A DNA stretch of 64,000 bases, taken from positions 868,001 through 932,000 of the forward strand of contig NZ_JACOPF010000001.1 in the NCBI RefSeq assembly GCF_014287475.1, read 5' to 3'. Source of the stretch: Mediterraneibacter hominis. Its GTDB lineage: Bacteria > Bacillota > Clostridia > Lachnospirales > Lachnospiraceae. The translations under genes were made by a program, and so were the position numbers. The stretch's first letter is position 1. Every line of letters starts with the position of its first letter. This document shows positions 24,918 through 33,750 of this stretch, one piece after another. Below the pieces are notes generated by a model that searched no databases, had not been told where the DNA came from, and saw only the letters and a program-made list of their open reading frames with translations.

Positions 24918-24981
24918 ATTTTCCAGTACATCAATACAGAAGGTTTTCTTTTGTTGCGTCTGTACTCATGTACTGGAAAAT
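24918..24981. repeat. 14-bp inverted repeat, long hairpin
   Basis: ATTTTCCAGTACAT (24918-24931) is perfectly complementary to ATGTACTGGAAAAT (24968-24981), and inside it TACAGA pairs with TCTGTA. The hairpin has no adjacent T-run on either side that is long enough for a typical terminator. Confidence 0.7.
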
Positions 24982-25019
24982 AAATTTCCTTTATTTTCTA
25001 CTTCATATATGTAATTTAT

Positions 25020-25256
25020 TTACAGCGGTTTTTTCTGATACTTTGTATTGTTTTTTCTTGTTCCTGTTTTCAGCGATCCGCCTCTAACGCTTAAATTTTC
25101 CAGAATAAGCTCTTTCAATACAGTTGTCAAAAACTCTCGTCCACGGTTTCCAACACCACTTTTGACCGTTTCCAATAAATTATTAGGATGTATTTGAAGG
25201 ATAAAGCGCTTTTTGCTTTTCCGTTTGGATGATTCATCATCGCCATTTTTCCGCAT
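25020..25256 (-). CDS. basic hypothetical protein, 5' end unclear
   Basis: A 78-residue Lys/Arg-rich protein from ATG 25254-25256 (MRKNGDDESSKRKSKKRFIL). The frame is open upstream to 25406 with coding-like sequence (YAVKQVYRVAVHADYIRDVW) but no ATG/GTG/TTG, so the gene may be longer with a non-standard start or 5'-truncated. Possibly nucleic-acid binding. Confidence 0.5.
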   Translation of the reverse strand: MRKNGDDESSKRKSKKRFILQIHPNNLLETVKSGVGNRGREFLTTVLKELILENLSVRGGSLKTGTRKNNTKYQKKPL

Positions 25257-25406
25257 TTCACGGTCAGCTATTATTCCACTGATATTTTCCGTTTTTGGAT
25301 GGTATTCCGCTACGTCTGATGTATGGTTATCCCATACGTCCCGGATGTAGTCAGCGTGTACGGCAACACGATATACTTGTTTTACGGCGTATATTCTCCC
25401 GTAGTG

Positions 25407-25768
25407 TTATAGAGTGACTCTCTCTTCTTACATTCTCATTGAATATGTAATTCCTCCATGTGCAGCGTCTAAAAAAGGTTGCACTTGTTACGCCTTAATT
25501 CCAGCACTCCACTAGAAAAAAGGATTTCATTGTTACTATTCTCTTTTTATCTGGGAAATTTCCGTCAAGTGAATACTTGACGTTCTTTAAGAAATGATTT
25601 ATACTCAAATTGTTCAGAAGTGAGTATTAAAACACTCTTGAAATTTCCCTGTTCTGTAAAGAATGGGGATTTTTCTTTTTTCAATTCTTTACTCGGAAAA
25701 TGATTTTCCGACCGCCCCATGAGGGGCACGCACTAGGCTTGACGGCTATTTATACTCGCCTAGTCGAG
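25407..25768. other. non-coding hairpin cluster
   Basis: No credible gene. Perfect stem-loops follow one another: CGTCAAG/CTTGACG, ATACTCA/TGAGTAT, GTAAAGAAT/ATTCTTTAC, CGGAAAAT/ATTTTCCG, GCCCC/GGGGC and ACTAGGC/GCCTAGT, and GGGAAATTTC/GAAATTTCCC brackets the first two. Stems differ in sequence but the structure repeats, which argues for selection on folding. Confidence 0.6.
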
Positions 25769-26116
25769 TTATGATACTTTCCTTTTCAGTTCATCTATTT
25801 CTTTCTGCATGGTGTCCATTTGACGAATTAAAAGGTTTACCGTGCTATTTTCCAGTTTAATCGTATTTACTGTACTTTCAAGATTATCAAGGCGTTTATC
25901 CATTCTTTCAAAATGTTCATTTGTTCTTTCCTGTACGTTGTCGATTTCATTTAAAACTCGATTTTCTAACGCTCTCATGTCTTTTCTGACTGATGTAAAC
26001 TCCGCTTTCATCTCTTTTCTAACCGATGTAAACTCCGCTTTCATCTCTTCCCTGACGCCTGATATTTCCTCTTTCATTATCGTCCGAATCATCTCTAGAT
26101 CCTGTTTTTCTAACAT
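25769..26116 (-). CDS. coiled-coil protein
   Basis: A 115-residue protein starting MLEKQDLEMIRTIMKEEISG after GAAGGAGGT. It is a long alpha-helical coiled coil with a near-exact internal repeat, EMKAEFTSVRKEMKAEFTSV, and heptad spacing through the end (MDTMQKEIDELKRKV). Similar proteins accompany XRE regulators on mobile elements; the XRE gene 26251-26457 lies upstream, and 28290-28562 with 27925-28146 repeat the pairing. Confidence 0.65.
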   Translation of the reverse strand: MLEKQDLEMIRTIMKEEISGVREEMKAEFTSVRKEMKAEFTSVRKDMRALENRVLNEIDNVQERTNEHFERMDKRLDNLESTVNTIKLENSTVNLLIRQMDTMQKEIDELKRKVS

Positions 26117-26250
26117 TTTTTGACCTCCTTCTTTTCTATATGAAATACATTTCCCCATTAATTTCCAGTGCGATAGCATCCTTCCTGTCTTTTAACTTGT
26201 TTCAAGCATAACTCCAGATTTTCGCTTTGTCAACTATTTTCTTTAATATA

Positions 26251-26457
26251 TTAAAGATTTTCTTTTTCATTTTCCATTATTTCTCCAGGTTGACAGTCTA
26301 GCGTATCACAAATACGTGCTATAACATCTAATGAAACGATTTTATTTTGACGCATTTTTGACATTGTAGAACTAGATGCACCTATAGCAGTTCTTAACTC
26401 TTCTACTGTCATATGCCTTCTATTCAGCATGTCAAAAAGTTTATAGTATGTTATCAT
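26251..26457 (-). CDS. XRE-family transcriptional regulator
   Basis: A 68-residue HTH protein: YYKLFDMLNRRHMTVEELRT then AIGASSSTMSKMRQNKIVSL and DVIARICDTLDCQPGEIMEN, the Cro/CI-like subtype that ends CQPGDI. Such short XRE proteins act as phage repressors or plasmid control proteins. It is transcribed leftward with the coiled-coil gene. Confidence 0.85.
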   Translation of the reverse strand: MITYYKLFDMLNRRHMTVEELRTAIGASSSTMSKMRQNKIVSLDVIARICDTLDCQPGEIMENEKENL

Positions 26458-27902
26458 ATCCTCACCGCCTAATCTTAATATAGGCTATTATAGCATATTT
26501 CTAGTTGTATATCTATTTGTTTCGGTTCGTTAGTTTCCATGTTTAAAATGTACTTATAGCGTCACCGCGTAAAGGTGAACCATTGACGCCATGCCGGAAA
26601 TCTCCGGCTTATTATATGTCGTTTACGTCAGACATCCAGACGGCAGCTTTTTAGGTTTACAGCATATGCTTTCATCCCTGTCGGGGGTTCGCCCGTCGCG
26701 GTTATTATATTCTTCAGTAGTCCCGCGCCTTTTTCTGATTTTTCAGATTTTTAACCTCAAATTTTTGGAAAGCCCATTCTACCTAGCTTAATCGGTAACG
26801 GTAATCATTTTAAATGTGATACCTGTTTTCACATATCGCGGTCATCATATTTTTAAACCGCTGACCGTCTCACAGTTTAAGTACTACTTTCTATTCTGTA
26901 CTGCCTGGCTCAACTTTTTCAATTTTTCAGACTATGAAAGTTTCATGTAATGTCCCTTGCTTCTGTCACGCTACTTATTAAATTGCTATAGATTGTTTTA
27001 TGTCCCGTTTGTGCGGTGGTTATTATCAACCGTCAATTTAATTTTCACATCCACAAATGATTGTATTGTCTGCCAGTTTTCAATGAAATACACTTCTTGC
27101 ATCCTCTTCTGCTTTTCATGCCGTGTCAATCCCGGCAGAGAGTCAAACGCTTGAAATGTATTACATTTTCAGCGGTACAGTATAGAAAAGTTATACTTTT
27201 CAAGATGTATCGTCATATCTCATTTACGTTGTTTTTTACGGACGTTTACAATAACCTTCTACTTATTGCGTTGTGCTACTTGCATTTTATACAGTCGCAT
27301 TGTATAGCTGTCTGTACTACTGATTGACGTTGTAACCGTTTAGCTTTTTTACAGAGTTCGTAACTTTGCTCTGACTACACCCACATTTTTATTAATCGCT
27401 TTACTTTTTAGAACTGACACGGCAGAACTTCATTTCATACGCTTTTATTATATAGTTGTAGTTTTCATTTTTTCGGGAAATGTAACCGCTATAAAGTTTA
27501 ATATGTAACTTTTTTGGAATGTCGCCGACTATACAAAGATAGTTCGTTTTACAGCTTGATTCCGGTGCTCTGTGTTTATACGGACTTGCAACCGTTACGG
27601 AAAAAACCGTAGTCACATTACCGGTGGTATATGCTTTTTTATGCGCTCTAGGTAAAGCTATATATACCAGTGAAACCCTAGTGTTATTTTGCAAAATAAA
27701 CATTCAATACAATTTCTGGTTTGTATTAGATCAGTCATAAAACGGAACCTATTTTGACACCGCGAGAAGGTAAAGTTTTTATTGTCTAAACCGTTTTGTT
27801 TATCTCTTTTAACTTGTCTTAATCTTATCACAAGTTTTTCATTGTGTCAATAGTTTTTTATTGTTTTTCACAAGTTTTTTCATGTTATTATGTTTATAGA
27901 AA
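26458..27902. other. 1.4-kb hairpin array, no convincing gene
   Basis: The stretch is less AT-rich than its flanks and contains a perfect or near-perfect hairpin every 40-60 bases on average. Examples: GCCGGAAATCTCCGGC, CGGTCA/TGACCG, ATGAAAGTTTCAT, GAAATGTATTACATTT, GAAAAGTTATACTTTTC, TATACA/TGTATA, AAAGTT/AACTTT, TACGGAAAAAACCGTA, TTATTTTGCAAAATAA, AATACAA/TTGTATT. The motif GCGGTTATTAT or its variants recurs (26606, 26697, 26837, 27014). Reading frames here are short and lack SD support. Purpose unknown. Confidence 0.6.
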
Positions 27903-27926
27903 AAGCATACATCTATAGTATGCTTT
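27903..27926 (-). terminator. terminator after XRE gene
   Basis: AAAGCATAC pairs with GTATGCTTT around an ATCTATA loop; on the minus strand it is followed by TTTTTCTATA. It ends 27925-28146. Confidence 0.7.
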
Positions 27927-28146
27927 ACTCTATGCGCGTGCCATCTGGAAATTCAAACCCGGAAAAATATTTGCAACCCAGAGCTTGCGACATCAACTTG
28001 AAATCTTTATCGCTAAACTTGCCAGTTTTCAAACGTCCTGAAAAATTTTGTTGACTCATCCCCATTCGACGGCCTAGCTCTGTTTTACTGATTCCGGCAA
28101 TAACACATGCACTTTCAATTTTTTGTTGTATAGTCATGTTATACAC
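27925..28146 (-). CDS. XRE-family regulator
   Basis: A 73-residue HTH protein: TIQQKIESACVIAGISKTEL, then GRRMGMSQQNFSGRLKTGKF and a C-terminal DKDFKLMSQALGC block. This is the Cro-like domain of Firmicute mobile elements. Likely part of the lysogeny/copy-number switch that includes the rightward XRE genes at 28948 and 29204. Confidence 0.85.
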   Translation of the reverse strand: MYNMTIQQKIESACVIAGISKTELGRRMGMSQQNFSGRLKTGKFSDKDFKLMSQALGCKYFSGFEFPDGTRIE

Positions 28147-28289
28147 TCCTGTTATAATTATGTAATATTAGTATAGCAGATACTAAAAAAATTGGAAAGC
28201 ATTGTTTTATTTATTAATCAAAGTACAAAAAAGTGTAAAGCCTTTAACAACTTAATAGACTTTACACCCTTTATATTTGCTATGTAATA

Positions 28290-28562
28290 TTATGATACCT
28301 TTTCAAGTTTTGCGCTATGCTCACGTACCACTTTTTTAAGTAGTGCTATATCTTCCTTCATGCCATCTATGCTGTCAGCTTCATTTTTGTATCGCTCATA
28401 TGTACTAGTATAACATGATTCAATGTTTTGTAAGCGCGGCAAAACGTTGTTTTCTAATGTCAATTTAATACTTGTTATATCGTTGCGAATTGGTGCCAAC
28501 TCGGAATTTAACTTTTTATCCAACATGTCTGATATAGCTAATAACAATTCATTATCTGTCAT
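28290..28562 (-). CDS. coiled-coil protein
   Basis: A 90-residue protein (MTDNELLLAISDMLDKKLNS) of the same class as 25769-26116: N-terminal helix then heptad-rich segment with IRNDITSIKLTLENNVLPRL and ending EHSAKLEKVS. It is the first leftward gene from the divergent control region. A GTGTAAAG/CTTTACAC hairpin separates it from the XRE gene downstream. Confidence 0.6.
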   Translation of the reverse strand: MTDNELLLAISDMLDKKLNSELAPIRNDITSIKLTLENNVLPRLQNIESCYTSTYERYKNEADSIDGMKEDIALLKKVVREHSAKLEKVS

Positions 28563-28947
28563 GGAATCACCTCTTTATATGATATACAATGTATGATGTG
28601 ATAAGATTATAACATATCAAGAGTATAAAGTCTATTAAGTTATCAAAGTACACTTTTAGAAATTATGTAAGTTTGCGATCGACATTATTATAAGCTATCC
28701 ATTTTGTGAGTTTGCGGAGCCTTACACTTTATAGCGTCGCTTATTTTGTTTGTTGTGTCGCTTGACTTGATGTAATGATAGCATATAAGTTTATTTATGT
28801 AAATAGTTTTATTTATTTTTATACCATTTTGTTTAATATACATAAATACAAATATTATTCACTTGCTTTATATTGTTAAATATGTATAATTATATTTATA
28901 AATAAAATTTGATACAATAATCTACTATTCAAAAGCGAGGTAGAAAG
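28563..28947. promoter_or_regulatory. divergent control region
   Basis: A 385-base gap between leftward 28562 and rightward 28948. A clear rightward promoter is TTGCTT (28863-28868), 16-base spacer, TATAAT (28885-28890). AT-rich near-repeats of the form GTTTATTTATGTAAATA (28790-28850) could be XRE operators. Confidence 0.6.
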
Positions 28948-29166
28948 ATGTTAGAATATAAAAGCACAGAACAATTTTTACATGACTATAGAAAATATCT
29001 TAATGAAAAAGGAATTACTAATGCGCACGTTGCTAGAAAAATGAATATATCACCGCAACAACTACAAAATATCTTTAAAAAGAAGCAGTTAAATATTATA
29101 GACTTAAAAAAATTATGCAATGCTATAGATCTTGAATTTATTATAGACATTAAAGCAAGAGAATAA
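28948..29166 (+). CDS. XRE-family regulator (Cro-like)
   Basis: A 72-residue protein after SD AAGCGAGG. HTH: GITNAHVARKMNISPQQLQN with IFKKKQLNIIDLKKLCNAID. First rightward gene from the control region, with the next XRE gene 38 bases downstream, so probably part of the genetic switch. Confidence 0.8.
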   Translation: MLEYKSTEQFLHDYRKYLNEKGITNAHVARKMNISPQQLQNIFKKKQLNIIDLKKLCNAIDLEFIIDIKARE

Positions 29167-29203
29167 CATTAAGTAGATGACGATAGGAGTGTTATAGTTA
29201 TAT

Positions 29204-29437
29204 ATGAAATATAAGGGAAACATAGAAGATATAACACTATTAATTAAGCATGCTATGTTAGATAAAGATAAAAGACAAAAAGATATTTGTAATAGTACCG
29301 GGTGGAGTAAAGGAACTGTAAGCAATTTGTTAAACAATAGAACGGATAACCCTAGTTTAAAAATATTATTACAAGTATGTGATGCTATTGATTGCGATTT
29401 AATGATTGATATTGTACCACGTAAAGAAGAAAATTAA
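29204..29437 (+). CDS. XRE-family regulator
   Basis: A 77-residue HTH protein: DKRQKDICNSTGWSKGTVSN then LLNNRTDNPSLKILLQVCDA. It shares the short Cro/CI-like fold and the closing AIDCDLMID block with 28948-29166 (AIDLEFIID), so the two are related by duplication. It is followed by the iteron array, consistent with control of replication. Confidence 0.8.
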   Translation: MKYKGNIEDITLLIKHAMLDKDKRQKDICNSTGWSKGTVSNLLNNRTDNPSLKILLQVCDAIDCDLMIDIVPRKEEN

Positions 29438-29471
29438 TCGCTGTAATCGCATTTTATACAACGTGTCAAAA

Positions 29472-29600
29472 GTGGGGATTATCATTTGTTTTTTCGCTAA
29501 TTTTTATATATAAGTGGGGATTTATTTTAAATTATCATGTATTTTTATGTGTATAGTGGGGATTTTTACTCAAAAAGTTATCCGCATAATGTGGATAACT
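29472..29600. other. candidate replication origin (iterons and DnaA boxes)
   Basis: GTGGGGATT occurs at 29472, 29514 and 29556, exactly 42 bases apart (four helical turns), in AT-rich DNA. It is followed by the 25-bp near-palindrome at 29576-29600 that contains TTATCCGCA and the perfect DnaA-box complement TGTGGATAA. This is the arrangement of iteron-controlled origins of plasmids and phage-plasmids. Confidence 0.6.
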
Positions 29601-29757
29601 CCCTTTTTTAGTGTGAATAATTTTTCGATTTTGCAACGAACTTTTACAATAAAAAACATCAACAAAAATCTCATTTTAGCAAATCCAAAAATTCCCTATA
29701 AATACGCTATTTTTTAGATATTTTATTGATTTTTCTTATCATAGTATAAAAATAAAT

Positions 29758-29786
29758 ATCCCCCATTATTGTAAATAATAGGGGAT
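29758..29786. repeat. hairpin with iteron-core arms
   Basis: ATCCCC and GGGGAT arms flank ATTATT/AATAAT, a 12-bp stem with one mismatch. The GGGGAT core matches the iteron core at 29472-29564, in both orientations. Confidence 0.5.
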
Positions 29787-31160
29787 GTTTGTAGCATAGG
29801 GGGTGTTTTACATTTCAAATTTAAGTTAGTTCTCGCTAATAACCCCCATGTGACCTATTCACACGTCACAGCCAAAAAAATGTTCGAAAATATGTTCGAT
29901 ATTCTCCCATTTCCCACTTCGTTAAACCTCAATAAATACGCAAATCCCCCTTCGTTCTTAACTCCAAGAAAAACCATTCAATCTACCTAGATTTTCTCAA
30001 ATTCATACTTCACCAACGCAACACTTCCAGTAAATTCAACGCCTCAAACGAACTTACCACAAATATCCCCTATTATGGATTAATCCCTCTCATATTTTCC
30101 TAAAAAAATCACCCACAATATACACCACCCACATATTATAAAATCCCAGTAAAATCAATCATTTCTCCAATATACCCCCACCCAAATACAATATAAATTC
30201 TTATGAAAATCTCGAAGTCAATAAAATTTATAAAATAAAAAAATACAAAAAGAGAAGGAAATAAATAAAAGCATTCCTTCCACTCATTTCCACACCCTTG
30301 TTTTAATCATACAAATGCCTACTAATTTAAAATCAATTTTATTTTTGCTACGCAATGACTAACCATTGAAAAATCAGCACAACCCTACTAACCCTATAAA
30401 AGTATCACATAAGCACCATATTTTTTTAAATCTAGTTATAACAATAGAAAATAAATGCAACATGGAAAATACAATTACTCATACACCCGGAACATTGCAT
30501 GTAATTGATTCGGGAAACGTATATGCTTCAGCAAACACATCCAACATGATAAAAGCAATCTAATTTCAATTCTATTCCGGCTATTCTATTATTATCCATA
30601 GAATATAAAACAAAACAACTATTACCCTACCAATTTATTACCTAGTTATATTTATTTTTTAAATCTAATTGTAATGCTATAAAAAAAACGAAAACTATAT
30701 TGTCAGATTCAAAAAACAATACTTTCAATCATAAAATTCACAACATTTATGCTTACACCACTATCCCGGAAAAACATTTCAGCTCCGTAAAAAATTGATA
30801 TAAAAATATAAATATAATAAAACCAATATATGATTAGATATTAAAATCAATTTTATTCCCAGAAATCTAACGCTAATAACAGAGTAGAATTTATAACTAT
30901 CATTTAATGATAAAGTTATCACCTGATGACATTTAATTTTCCAAATCTATGGTTATCATTAGAATAAAACAGAAGTTATTTTTTTCATGACAAATATAAA
31001 AAATAAAATTTAAGCTCCATCCAGTGAAATAATGATAAAAAACATTATATTTTAATTCAGCAGACAAAATCGTAATAAAACAGAGAAGATAATTATAGAA
31101 ACTAATTAAAACAGATTCACACAGTCCTTACTGCAATGGTATACTATTCACATATTAAAA
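29787..31160. other. AT-rich non-coding region
   Basis: About 1.4 kb without a supported gene. Contains further ATCCCC/GGGGAT cores (29946, 30066), a LexA-like site (29885-29898) and many A-tracts. A 65-codon frame at 30366-30563 starts at TTG with no SD and is not accepted. The stretch 30240-31160 shows only AT-rich sequence with scattered short inverted repeats near 30893-30970. Confidence 0.55.
29885..29898. promoter_or_regulatory. LexA/DinR-like box
   Basis: CGAAAATATGTTCG differs from the Gram-positive LexA consensus palindrome CGAACATATGTTCG at one base. It is in the control/origin region, where SOS control of induction would make sense. A single near-match. Confidence 0.4.
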
Positions 31161-31185
31161 TATCATTGTTGTCAAGGAGGAAAAT

Positions 31186-31923
31186 ATGGAGGACATTTAT
31201 AATTATATGATATGGGGAAATTATGACCAAAAAATTACCGCACTTGCAAAAATGACAGGTGAAAACTGGAATACCAAAGATAATACTAATAATCCAATTC
31301 TAAAACGCTATCTAACTCATACAACAAAGAAGTTGGAAGAAGAAGGAAAAATTTTAACTACAGACGAATACTGTATTATAAATACAGGGCTATTTACAAC
31401 TTATTATGAACCCATATATATTTATGCTGAAAAAAATTATTCCTCGTCAGATCCAGATTGGTTTTTTAAATCATTTGCCACACCTTATGATCTTGGCAAT
31501 TTAGGAATTACTACATTACCTGAAAGAGCAAATTATTTTCAAGATCCAAGTTTGCTTATCTTCAATCCGAATTACAAAATTAATGTACAATTTAAACATA
31601 TCTATGACGATGAGGATAACAGAACTCGCATGCCCAGGGAGATTTTAGAAAGCAAAAATATTCACTCCGTGTTCAAAGGAGCCATTGACACAATGATTAA
31701 GAAAGTAACGGCAAATTACAAAATTGCTGTACCACAATATTTCAATGGACAGATTCAGTTATTGCTTCCTTTATGTTTAGTTGATGAAAACAAACCTGAT
31801 TTAGCGTTAGTTGTTACCAGAGTAAATAATATCTATCAAGGGCATACTTGCTTAACATTGGAAATGGCGTATAACAATGCCCGATTGATCGCAAAACCCG
31901 AAAGTAATTGGTTAGTTCCTTAA
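31186..31923 (+). CDS. DUF3825-domain protein
   Basis: A 245-residue protein after CAAGGAGG. The segment IINTGLFTTYYEPIYIYAEK, then WFFKSFATPYDLGNLGI, LPERANYFQDP and LLIFNPNYKINVQF match DUF3825, a domain usually seen C-terminal to LOTUS/OST-HTH and NYN modules in RNA-related proteins. Here it follows only a short helical N-terminus. A terminator (31965-31997) closes the transcript. Function unproven. Confidence 0.75.
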   Translation: MEDIYNYMIWGNYDQKITALAKMTGENWNTKDNTNNPILKRYLTHTTKKLEEEGKILTTDEYCIINTGLFTTYYEPIYIYAEKNYSSSDPDWFFKSFATPYDLGNLGITTLPERANYFQDPSLLIFNPNYKINVQFKHIYDDEDNRTRMPREILESKNIHSVFKGAIDTMIKKVTANYKIAVPQYFNGQIQLLLPLCLVDENKPDLALVVTRVNNIYQGHTCLTLEMAYNNARLIAKPESNWLVP

Positions 31924-31964
31924 AAGACTTCACAAATAAATATAACAGCATATTATATCAAAGT

Positions 31965-31997
31965 AAGGTAAACGAAAATCGTTTGCCTTATTTTTTT
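31965..31997 (+). terminator. rho-independent terminator
   Basis: AAGGTAAACGA pairs with TCGTTTGCCTT around AAA, followed by TATTTTTTT. Confidence 0.85.
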
Positions 31998-32064
31998 GAA
32001 AATTTTCAAAACATATGGAGAAGAAAGTAATGTATCTACAAATTCAAAATAAAGGAGAAAAATT

Positions 32065-32916
32065 ATGAGTAACTTAAAATTAGTGACAACTGAAACTTTC
32101 GGGAATATCGTATGTAATTTTTACCGAAACATGAATGATGACATTCTATTAACCAGGGAACAAATAGGTCAAGCATTGGAATATGCAAACCCATCAAAAG
32201 CGATCCAAAAGATACATTTAAAGCATAAAGACCGATTAGATTCCTTGTATGTACGAATAAAATTAACAGGCTACCCCCAAACTGGGAATAATTGTACCCA
32301 GAACGGGGCTAACCTGAGAAAAAAAGAAGAACAAGAGCGTGTATATTACTCAGAGCGTGGGATTATGGAAATATGCAGATGGTCAAGACAGCCCAAAGCA
32401 AATCAGTTTATGGATTGGTGCTGGGATATCATAGAGAATTATCGCCACGGTAATGGAGTAACTACAAAAGAAATGGCATCTTTGCTTTCAACCGTATCCA
32501 CTCTGACAAATACAATAACAGAGCTACATAAGGATATTACATCCCTGAAACAGAAAGTAAACAACCCTATTTCCATTCAACAGCCATCATCAGCATGGCT
32601 TATTGAAATGTTCCCAAAATTCAAAATCTTGGAGAAGCATTTAAATATCAGTCGCACAGAATTATATCGCAAGCTGTATATATCCTTAAAGCAGGCATAT
32701 GAAATAGATGTAGACCAATTAAAACTGGATTATTGCGTCGCTTATGGTTTATTAGATTGTCATCCAATGTCCGCGATTGCGCATAATAAAAAGGCAAGAA
32801 CATATTTGACCGGAATCATAGACGCCTTATTAAAAAAATATAAGCTCCAAAAAAATACGGATTCATTGGATGAGATATTTAACTTTGATAAAGTCACGAT
32901 TACAAGAGAATGGTAA
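32065..32916 (+). CDS. BRO-N antirepressor-like protein
   Basis: A 283-residue protein after AAAGGAG. BRO-N domain at residues 1-130: FGNIVCNFYRNMNDDILLTR, GQALEYANPSKAIQKIH and YYSERGIMEICRWSRQPKAN. A middle coiled-coil-like stretch (LTNTITELHKDITSLKQKVN) precedes a C-terminal helical domain. Phage antirepressors of this family counter repressors during induction. It sits in the early rightward operon. Confidence 0.85.
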   Translation: MSNLKLVTTETFGNIVCNFYRNMNDDILLTREQIGQALEYANPSKAIQKIHLKHKDRLDSLYVRIKLTGYPQTGNNCTQNGANLRKKEEQERVYYSERGIMEICRWSRQPKANQFMDWCWDIIENYRHGNGVTTKEMASLLSTVSTLTNTITELHKDITSLKQKVNNPISIQQPSSAWLIEMFPKFKILEKHLNISRTELYRKLYISLKQAYEIDVDQLKLDYCVAYGLLDCHPMSAIAHNKKARTYLTGIIDALLKKYKLQKNTDSLDEIFNFDKVTITREW

Positions 32917-33055
32917 AAACAATCATATTGATATATTCATTTTCAATTCAATTTTGATGTACATGGAGAAGATAATAATAGGACATTACTTTCCTATCCC
33001 CTCTTATATCCAATTAATACAACTAATAATTGAACAAAGGAGAATATCAATAATC

Positions 33056-33268
33056 ATGAATCATAGATACGAAAAATGCTATGCTGAAATTTTAGAAAAA
33101 TCAGATAACCAAATAATAGATACATGGAAATTCTATCAACGTTATCTTCTTTGCATTAGTCGAAATAATCGGCAATATGCCACAGCAAAAACATACATAC
33201 AAGTCTGTGAAGATATATTACGAATCCGAGGTAATGATTTTATAGATCGTACTTACCTGCAAGATTAA
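33056..33268 (+). CDS. hypothetical protein
   Basis: A 70-residue protein from ATG 33056, MNHRYEKCYAEILEKSDNQI. AAAGGAG ends 13 bases before this ATG, whereas an in-frame ATA at 33050 lies at the ideal seven-base spacing; two extra residues result. Helical; unknown function. An in-frame upstream extension into the antirepressor gene is not likely. Confidence 0.55.
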   Translation: MNHRYEKCYAEILEKSDNQIIDTWKFYQRYLLCISRNNRQYATAKTYIQVCEDILRIRGNDFIDRTYLQD

Positions 33269-33285
33269 AAAGGAGAAGGGAAAAT

Positions 33286-33483
33286 ATGAAAATGTCTTTT
33301 TATCGAAAAAATAAGAATCTATATGTAGACGTGATTACACATAAAGCAAATGAATTACCAAAGATTCGTACTAAGATGGAATCTTATGGCATTTCTAAAT
33401 ACAGAGTAATTAAAAATAAGCCATATTCATGGGATTACAAAAGAAAATCGCGTAAGCGATTCAAGGGTGCGTTAGCACCCTAG
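33286..33483 (+). CDS. small basic hypothetical protein
   Basis: A 65-residue protein after AAAGGAGAAGG, MKMSFYRKNKNLYVDVITHK, with a very basic end (KRKSRKRFKGALAP) whose codons run into the first hairpins of the cluster at 33446. Belongs to the small phage proteins that convert YxxD-type sheets; function unknown. Confidence 0.55.
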   Translation: MKMSFYRKNKNLYVDVITHKANELPKIRTKMESYGISKYRVIKNKPYSWDYKRKSRKRFKGALAP

Positions 33484-33556
33484 CGAAGCACCTTTAGGTG
33501 CGTAGCATTTTACGGTTGAAATTTTTTCGTGAGAAAAAATGAAATCGTAAAATAAG
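33446..33556 (+). ncRNA. tandem hairpin cluster
   Basis: Four successive stems: AATCGC/GCGATT, GGGTGC/GCACCC, GCACC/GGTGC and AATTTTTTC/GAAAAAAT nested in TTACG/CGTAA. The second contains the TAG stop of 33286-33483. Not a simple terminator, as no T-run follows the GC-rich stems. The remaining gap to 33750 is AT-rich with nothing seen. Confidence 0.5.
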
Positions 33557-33750
33557 TATTACTCTTATTATATGGTGTATTAATATTATTAGAGTATAGG
33601 TTTGGTTGCAGTATTATATATATCTTTTACTAGGTTTTTGGAAAGTAATATCAAAAAATACATTTATTTTTACCGCGACAAGAATAATATTATAATTATA
33701 TTTTTTAAACAAAAATAATTTTGAATCATAAAAAGGAGAAGGGATATTTG

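Noticed and set aside
26591..27703. Several 60-100 codon frames on both strands
   Set aside because: No SD, unlike codon use, and they cover the hairpin array.
26458..27902. CRISPR array
   Set aside because: No constant repeat; hairpins differ in sequence and spacing.
30366..30563. 65-codon frame from TTG
   Set aside because: No SD and low-complexity composition in AT-rich non-coding DNA.
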